Source: Tragulus kanchil
Taxonomy: Eukaryota > Chordata > Mammalia > Artiodactyla > Tragulidae
Assembly (NCBI GenBank): GCA_022376925.1
Contig: JAIOJX010000025.1
Span: forward strand, 184,635,801-184,699,800
DNA length: 64,000 bases
Reading direction: 5' to 3'
A model generated the notes under the pieces. The model searched no databases. It was given only the letters and a program-made list of their open reading frames with translations, and had not been told where the DNA came from. This document shows positions 57,841 to 64,000 of the stretch, one piece after another. The stretch's first letter is position 1; each line of letters begins with the position of its first letter. The translations under genes were made by a program, and so were the position numbers.

Positions 57841-60800
57841 CACTTCTATGAAGTGGACATTGACCAATCCATGTTGGATCCTGGTGCCTCAGAAACGACG
57901 CAAGGAGAAAGTCGGATTCTGAATATGATTCGACAGAAGAGCCAAGAGAAGGCAGATTTCGAGGCAGAGTGTTGCATAGTGCTAGATGGAGTGCAGTTGC
58001 AAGGGGAACGTGCAATATGGACCGACCGCGCCAGCTCCGTGGGCGCCGAGGGCTTCCTCCTGCAGGACCTCGGCGGCCTGGCTCAGTTCTGGGAGTGCTG
58101 TTCGTCCAGCTCCGGCGACGCCGACGGGGAGAGTTTTGCGGGAGATTCTCCAGTTCGACTCTCCCCGATCCTCGACGGCGCAGTGCTCAGTCCGCATTTA
58201 CTGGCTGGCAATCAAGAGCTCTTTTCCGATATTAATGAAGGATCTGGTATAAACTCTTGTTTTTCAGTGTTTGAAGTGCAATGCAGTAATTCTGTTTTAC
58301 CATTTTCTTTTGAAACACTCAGCTTGGGAAATGAAAATACAGATTCTAGTGCTAACGTGCTTGGGAAAACGCAGTCGCGATTACTAATATGGACCAAAAA
58401 TAGTGCCTTTGAAGAAAATGAACACTGTTCTAATCTTTCAACAAGAACTTGTAGTCCATGGTCCCATTCAGAGGAAACACGATCAGACAATGAGACGTTA
58501 AACCTGCAGTTTGAAGAGTCCACACAGTTTAACGCAGAGGATATTAATTACGTAGTTCCTAGAGTCTCGTCCAATTATGTAGATGAGGAGCTTCTAGATT
58601 TTTGCAAGAAAACTTGCCCGAAAACAGTGGACCGGGAGTACCGGGAGGAGCCCTTGTGGTACACCGAGCCCATCGCCGAGTGCTCCCCGCCCCTGAGCGG
58701 GAAGAGCAAGCTGGAGACCACCTACCGCCGCCGGCAGGACGCGGGGGCCGTGGAGGAGCTGTCCGAGTCCATGCGCGGCCTCTGCCTCGGCAGCACGGAC
58801 GTCCACAAGACATACCTCGCCGCGGGGACGTTCATCGACGGCCATTTTGTGCAGATGCCTGCCGTGATCAGTGAGGATGTCGACCTCACTGGGACCTCAT
58901 TCTGTTCTCTCCCCGAGGACAACAGCTACTTGGATGATATTCATCTGTCAGAATTAACGCACTTCTATGAAGTGGACATTGACCAATCCATGTTGGATCC
59001 TGGTGCCTCAGAAACGACGCAAGGAGAAAGTCGGATTCTGAATATGATTCGACAGAAGAGCCAAGAGAAGGCAGATTTCGAGGCAGAGTGTTGCATAGTG
59101 CTAGATGGAGTGCAGTTGCAAGGGGAACGTGCAATATGGACCGACCGCGCCAGCTCCGTGGGCGCCGAGGGCTTCCTCCTGCAGGACCTCGGCGGCCTGG
59201 CTCAGTTCTGGGAGTGCTGTTCGTCCAGCTCCGGCGACGCCGACGGGGAGAGTTTTGCGGGAGATTCTCCAGTTCGACTCTCCCCGATCCTCGACGGCGC
59301 AGTGCTCAGTCCGCATTTACTGGCTGGCAATCAAGAGCTCTTTTCCGATATTAATGAAGGATCTGGTATAAACTCTTGTTTTTCAGTGTTTGAAGTGCAA
59401 TGCAGTAATTCTGTTTTACCATTTTCTTTTGAAACACTCAGCTTGGGAAATGAAAATACAGATTCTAGTGCTAACGTGCTTGGGAAAACGCAGTCGCGAT
59501 TACTAATATGGACCAAAAATAGTGCCTTTGAAGAAAATGAACACTGTTCTAATCTTTCAACAAGAACTTGTAGTCCATGGTCCCATTCAGAGGAAACACG
59601 ATCAGACAATGAGACGTTAAACCTGCAGTTTGAAGAGTCCACACAGTTTAACGCAGAGGATATTAATTACGTAGTTCCTAGAGTCTCGTCCAATTATGTA
59701 GATGAGGAGCTTCTAGATTTTTTGCAAGACGAAACTTGCCCGCAAAACAGTAGGACTTTAGGAGAAATTCCGACGTTAGTTTTCCAAAAAAAATCTAAAC
59801 TAGAATCTGTCTGTGGTATTCAGCTAGAACAAAAACCGGAGAACAAGGGCTTCGAGCCCGCGCAGGCCCGCGGCGGGGGCAGCCCGCACGGAGACGGCTA
59901 CAGCCCCGGGGGCCTCAAGGACATCTGGACGAAGGCGGCGGACAGGGACGCTGCCGCGCTGGCGGACGCGGAGCGAGGCGAGGCCGCGCTGTTTGCCACC
60001 GACGTGAGCAGCTACTGCTGCTGCCTGGACGCCGAGGCGCCGCCGGGGCCCTTGCCGGAGCCGCACCGGGCCGTGCACCGGGCCGAGTATCGCCTGTGGG
60101 AGGGCCAGAGGGAGGACCTGGAGAAGAGGGCCTGCGGGCCCAGTGAGCTGCCCGAGGCAGACGGCGGGGACTACACCACCCCCTCGCGGCCCTGGGGCGT
60201 GGCCGAGGACAGGGAGAGCGCCTTCATCCCGGGAGGGGTCTACGGAGAGCTCAAGACCTTCAGCAGCGACGGGGAGTGGGCGGTCGTGCCGCCCAGCCAC
60301 GGCAAAGGGAGCCTGTTACAGTGCGCCGCGTCCGACGTGGTGACCATCGCCGGCACGGATGTCTTCATGACCCCCGGGAACAGCTTTGCTCCGGGTCACA
60401 GGCAGCTGTGGAAGCCCTTTGTGTCCTTTGAGCACAACGACCCGCCCAAGAGTGGGGAAAATGGACTGAATAAGGGATTTTCTTTCATCTTCCATGAAGA
60501 CCTACTAGGAGCTTGTGGTAACTTTCAAGTTGAAGACCCTGGGCTCGAATATTCCTTCTCTTCCTTAGACTTAAGCAATCCGTTTTCACAGGTTCTTCAC
60601 GTCGAATGTTCATTTGAACCCGAAGGGATTGCGTCTTTCAGTCCTAGTTTCAAACCGAAGTCAATCCTCTGCTCTGATTCCGACAGTGAAGTTTTCCACC
60701 CCAGGATATGCGACGTGGACAGAACTCAGTACCGGGCTATCCGGATCTCCCCTCGGACTCATTTTCGCCCGATTTCTGCATCTGAACTCTCCCCGGGAGG

Positions 60801-61242
60801 CGGCAGTGAGTCAGAGTTCGAATCTGAAAGAGACGAAGCCAGTATCCCCGTTGCTTCTCAGGTCGATGCCTTTGAAGATCCCCAGGCAGACCTCACACCA
60901 CTGGAGGAGGATGCAGAGAAAGAAGGCCATTACTACGGAAAGTCAGAGCTTGAGTCTGGAAAGTTCCTGCCCAGGTTGAAGAAGTCTGGCATGGAGAAGA
61001 GCGCGCAGACCTCCTTGGACTCCCAGGAGGAGTCGGCCGGGCTCCTGCCGGCGGGCGAGCGGGGCTTGTGTCTGGAGTGCAGCATGAGCGAACCTCTGGA
61101 AGTCCATCTGGAGAGCGCGGAAGCCAACTGTAAGATAATGGCCCAGTGTGAGGAGAAAGTGAGTCACTTCTGCAGCTGCCGAGCAGGCTGTCAGGTCCCT
61201 GCTTACGAAGATAACCCCGCTTCTCCGGGACAGCTGGGAGAG
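56853..61242 (+). CDS. KIAA0232: KIAA0232 ortholog, large central exon carrying a false internal duplication
   Basis: The exon begins G TAC TAC after the acceptor cgttttccag and stays open for 4390 bp to the donor gtacgtgt from 61243, ending in phase 0 (QLGE). The protein is Ser-, Glu- and Asp-rich and largely low-complexity: a basic, serine-rich N-terminal third (PRSWSSGSSEAGSSS), then conserved blocks such as EEPLWYTEPIAE, AAGTFIDGHF, HLSELTHFYEVDIDQSMLDP, GINSCFSVFEVQCSNSVLPF and, later, DVVTIAGTDVFMTPGNSFAP and ISPRTHFRPISASELSP. These match KIAA0232. A 1119-bp block (57510-58628 and 58629-59751) is repeated in frame, adding 373 residues that I do not know from any family member. Removing it gives about 3271 bp, the expected size. 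The first copy degrades just before the join (missing bases near 58601-58625). No catalytic or membrane domain is visible, and function and location are unknown. The C-terminal exons are not in the window. Confidence 0.93.
57510..59751 (+). repeat. 1.12-kb in-frame direct tandem duplication L inside the large exon
   Basis: Copy 1 is 57510-58628 and copy 2 is 58629-59751. The start offset is 1119 (373 codons), so the open reading frame is preserved. The last 30 or so bases of copy 1 lack four bases found in copy 2 (one T near 58601, two bases near 58609 and one C near 58620). Copy 1 overlaps copy 2 of duplication K, so 57510-57840 occurs three times in all. Confidence 0.95.
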
Positions 61243-64000
61243 GTACGTGTCGGTGCGCATGGGACTCGGTACAAGGCCCTGGCCAGACTTTAAAGAACAG
61301 GCATTTCAGGAGGCGAGAGACAGGGCTAAGTGACTGGGAATTCAGCTTGAACGTCTGAAAACTGAGCAGGCTTATGACTTTCACGTGAGGCCCCAGTGTG
61401 GATTTCTTTGACACTTGTGAATTTGAACTAGACAGTAGGTGTTCTCACGTCCGTCCGCACGGGTGGTGTTTCTGGGTCATAGCGTGCACGCGCGGTGCTC
61501 GAAGCCCAGCTTTCACAGGTGCTGAACCCAGGTGGGGCTGCTGGCTCTTCGGGGGGCCCGGGCTCCTCACAGGTGGCAGCCAAGGGGCTCTTCAGGTCGG
61601 AAACCGGTCTTAGCTGCCTCTGAAGCACTGGTTAGTTTATCAGAAGTTAGATTTCACATGTAACATTCCATCTGGATAGAGTTTCTTGAAATTTATTGTG
61701 GTACGTGTGAAAATTAACCCAAGTACAACAAAATCACTTCCACTGACAGACCCCGTAGAGATGCACCTTGCTTAATACAAAGTACGTATCTCTGAAGTAC
61801 TGGGAAGTATGCGGGTCGGATGAGGTGAACAGGAATCGTTTTGTCAGTGGGGTCATCGCACCATTTGCGTATTCCTGGGAAGTGACTTGAGGTTAGGCTG
61901 GTCAGGAAGTTAACACTGGGGGGATACCCTGTTCCCCAGGGGGAGCAGGAGGCTCTGCCCGTTCTCACGTTCGGCCCAGCGGTGCCTGGCCCTTTTCCAG
62001 GACAGCTGTCCGGAGCGTCGGGGACAGGTGCTGAGAAGCTGGGCCCTCGGAGGCGGGGAGCTGCCGCGCGCCTGTCGTCCCGCGTGCCTCGCGAGGCCCC
62101 CCAGCCCCACGTCCCTCCCCGGCACATCCCTCCCTCCTCTTCCTTCCCGGCTGCACCCCCACCCGCAGTGGCAATCATTTCTCCCTCCTTTAAATGTTCA
62201 TGTGCTTTATGCCTTTCCTTTTCATCGCGTGTACCATTTCTCGTGAGTCGTCGACGTACGTTCTTCATCAGGCTGTGAGCTCCTCGTGGACACAGATCGC
62301 ACCCCACAAATGACTGCCGGCGCCCAGGCGTGGCCCTGCGAGCAGGCGGCGGCGGGAAGCCCCCTGTGGCCCGAGCGTCCCCACTCGGAGGAGCTCGCCT
62401 GGGGATCTTTAGACACGACTTGAACCCCTCCAAACAGTGAAAGCTGAGCTGCTCGGGACGAGAGAAAGTATTGTGTTGTTAGCCTTTGCCTGTTTGTCAC
62501 CCCACTTTTCACCCTTAAAAATCCCTTCCTGTACTTTGTATCTCACCTGGTTCCAGGTTGGGAAGAAACAAAAGAGGGACGAGGCGCGAGTCTGCATCAC
62601 ACCACTACCATACCCTCCACCTCCTAGCGTGCCGACGTATGTATGTCCTCCAGGTGCTGGGTTGCCTCGGTTGGTCTGAAGTGCCAGGCAGGGCTGCGGA
62701 GGACCCTGGGGCTGTCTGACCACCTCACGGTCGCGGCCCTCCCGGCCCCGCGTCTCCGACCGGCGCCCGCGGCTCTCCCTGCCCAGCTTCGTCTGAGCCG
62801 CAGAGCCGGGGACGGTGGCGTCGGAGGCCGGGGGCTGCCGTGCCGCCTCACTCTCACGCCGTGGTCGGTCGGGGGCAGCTCCTGCCGGGACGCCTCCGCT
62901 CCCGGAGCGAGGGCCGTCTGTGCAGAGGGCGGGCCCGGTCTGTTTTGGACACCGGGTCCACAGTGTCAGGTTTCTGATAGAGTTGGCACCCACACCCTTT
63001 CGGAAGTTCAGCTGCGTTCCAGTCGGCGGGCGACAAGCACTCACCGGCTCCGTGCGCACCCCTGAGGCAGGTGCCCCAAGCAGACCAGAGGCTGCCCTGC
63101 CCGGAGGAGCTCCGCCCAGTCCTGGAGACCGGGTTGTGAGCAGGTCCCTTCCCTTCGTATGGGAGATCTCGGCTGTGGTCCCGACCCGGGTGGTCCCGGA
63201 GGGCGTGGTCACGGGGCCCAGGTTCCCCGACGGCAGCCCCGCCCGCGAGTCCCAGCACCTGCCCTCCGAGGACCCCGCGTGCCTGTGGACGCACACGCGT
63301 GTGCCCTGTGTGCCCTCTACTGTTCCTTAGTCTACCTTTTTTTTCTTTTTTTTTTTTTTAACTGAAACGACACTTTCTAATCACCCTGTGTTACTTTCTG
63401 CGCATTCCACTGTTGGGAGGCACTGAGCCCTGCTGGCTGGCTCCTTGTCTTTGCGGGTGTAATTTGAGGTGGCGTGGTGCTGGCCGGGAAAGAGGAGCCC
63501 GGGCTGCGTGGGAGCCGAGGAGGGCCGGTGTCGCGGGAGCGTGCAGGGCGCGTGTGCACAGATGCACGTCCAGGGCGGAGGGAGGTGGCAGGGCGGCAGG
63601 CAGGAGCAGCAGCGAGCACACAGGTGAGCCGTCGGGCATCGGCGTGGCGGCCGCGGTGTCGGGCGCAGGTGACGAGCAGGCTGCCGCGGGGCCGGCTGTG
63701 CGTGACCTCAGTGAGGCAGGGGTGTCCTCGGTGTTATCGGCTCGGTGGCGGCTCTCCGTCGTGCCCTTGAAGGCCCAGAGCTGCAGCAGGAGGCTCGGTC
63801 CTGCCTCGAGGAGAGCAGGGCGTCCCTCAGAGGAGACAGCGGGCGCGGAGGGCATGAGGGCCTGGCCACCTGGCCAGGCACCGCCCTGCTGCCTGCCTGC
63901 CTGCCGCGGCGTCCCCCCGGGACGGCTCGGGACCCATGGGCCCAGAGCTGGGGGCGGGACCCCTGCCAGGGGCCAGAGTGGCGGTCTGCCACGGCTGTGC
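61243..64000 (+). other. Intron 3' of the large KIAA0232 exon
   Basis: Starts at the donor gtacgtgt. No exon encoding the expected C-terminal part of KIAA0232 was recognised before the end of the window, and no stop codon or polyadenylation signal belonging to the gene could be assigned. From about 61900 onward the DNA is GC- and CpG-rich. A T-run at 63337-63359 is the only simple repeat noted. The gene therefore continues beyond the window. Confidence 0.7.

Noticed and set aside
3927..59751. The 1.1-kb tandem pairs as a new transposon, satellite or gene-amplification system
   Set aside because: Units have unrelated sequences, no shared termini, no target-site duplications and no common internal gene. 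Joins look like noisy contig ends.
56908..61293. A 1461-codon open frame read as one complete protein
   Set aside because: It begins at an internal Met, includes a 373-residue repeat from a probable false duplication, and runs 51 bases past the splice donor at 61242. The real unit is an exon without the repeat.

Overview
The window is ruminant nuclear DNA, most likely from a bovid or close relative. It is densely sown with ruminant-specific repeats: Bov-tA/BovA SINEs, tRNA-derived CHR-type SINEs, a BovB (RTE) LINE and an L1_BT-like 3' end. Older L1, L2 and MIR fragments are also present. No bacterial, phage or viral gene content was seen.

The only gene I can support is the ortholog of KIAA0232, a large vertebrate protein of unknown function, on the + strand. 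Five coding exons are visible, with consensus splice sites and matching phases: 21021-21232, 38569-38706 (again at 39669-39806), 51451-51517 (again at 52499-52565), 53967-54048, and a very large exon whose best copy is 56853-61242. The short first coding exon (start codon) and the last coding exons (C-terminus) are not seen and should lie outside the window. Everything else is intron: 1-21020, 21233-38568, 38707-51450, 51518-53966, 54049-56852 and 61243-64000. Many introns carry GC-rich, CpG-rich patches, for example around 9450-9870, 14200-14520, 31140-31480, 41620-42450, 43900-44910 and 48530-49260.

The dominant anomaly is structural. Twelve separate stretches, each about 1.05-1.18 kb, are present twice in direct tandem. 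Copy 2 starts near 5052, 16313, 26708, 29534, 31942, 36523, 39202, 46070, 49296, 51869, 56706 and 58629. The duplicated units ignore feature type (introns, SINEs, L1, exons). They are nearly identical inside, but at several joins the sequence is a degraded, indel-rich version of what should flank the other copy. That pattern fits contigs with about 1.1 kb overlaps and noisy ends being concatenated without merging, rather than biology. The consequences for the gene are serious: one in-frame exon is doubled, one frame-shifting exon is doubled, the 5' part of the large exon is doubled, and an in-frame 1119-bp repeat inside the large exon makes an apparent 373-residue protein repeat. A single-copy large exon would be about 3271 bp, which fits the family.

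Other observations are a 19-bp minisatellite grown from BovB sequence, two CHR SINE insertions at the same site of related host repeats, an L1 fragment inside BovB, GC-box arrays in intronic CpG-rich DNA, and a patchwork GC content in the large exon that looks like GC-biased substitution. I found no convincing new biological system. The most useful result is recognising the false duplications before anyone models the protein.
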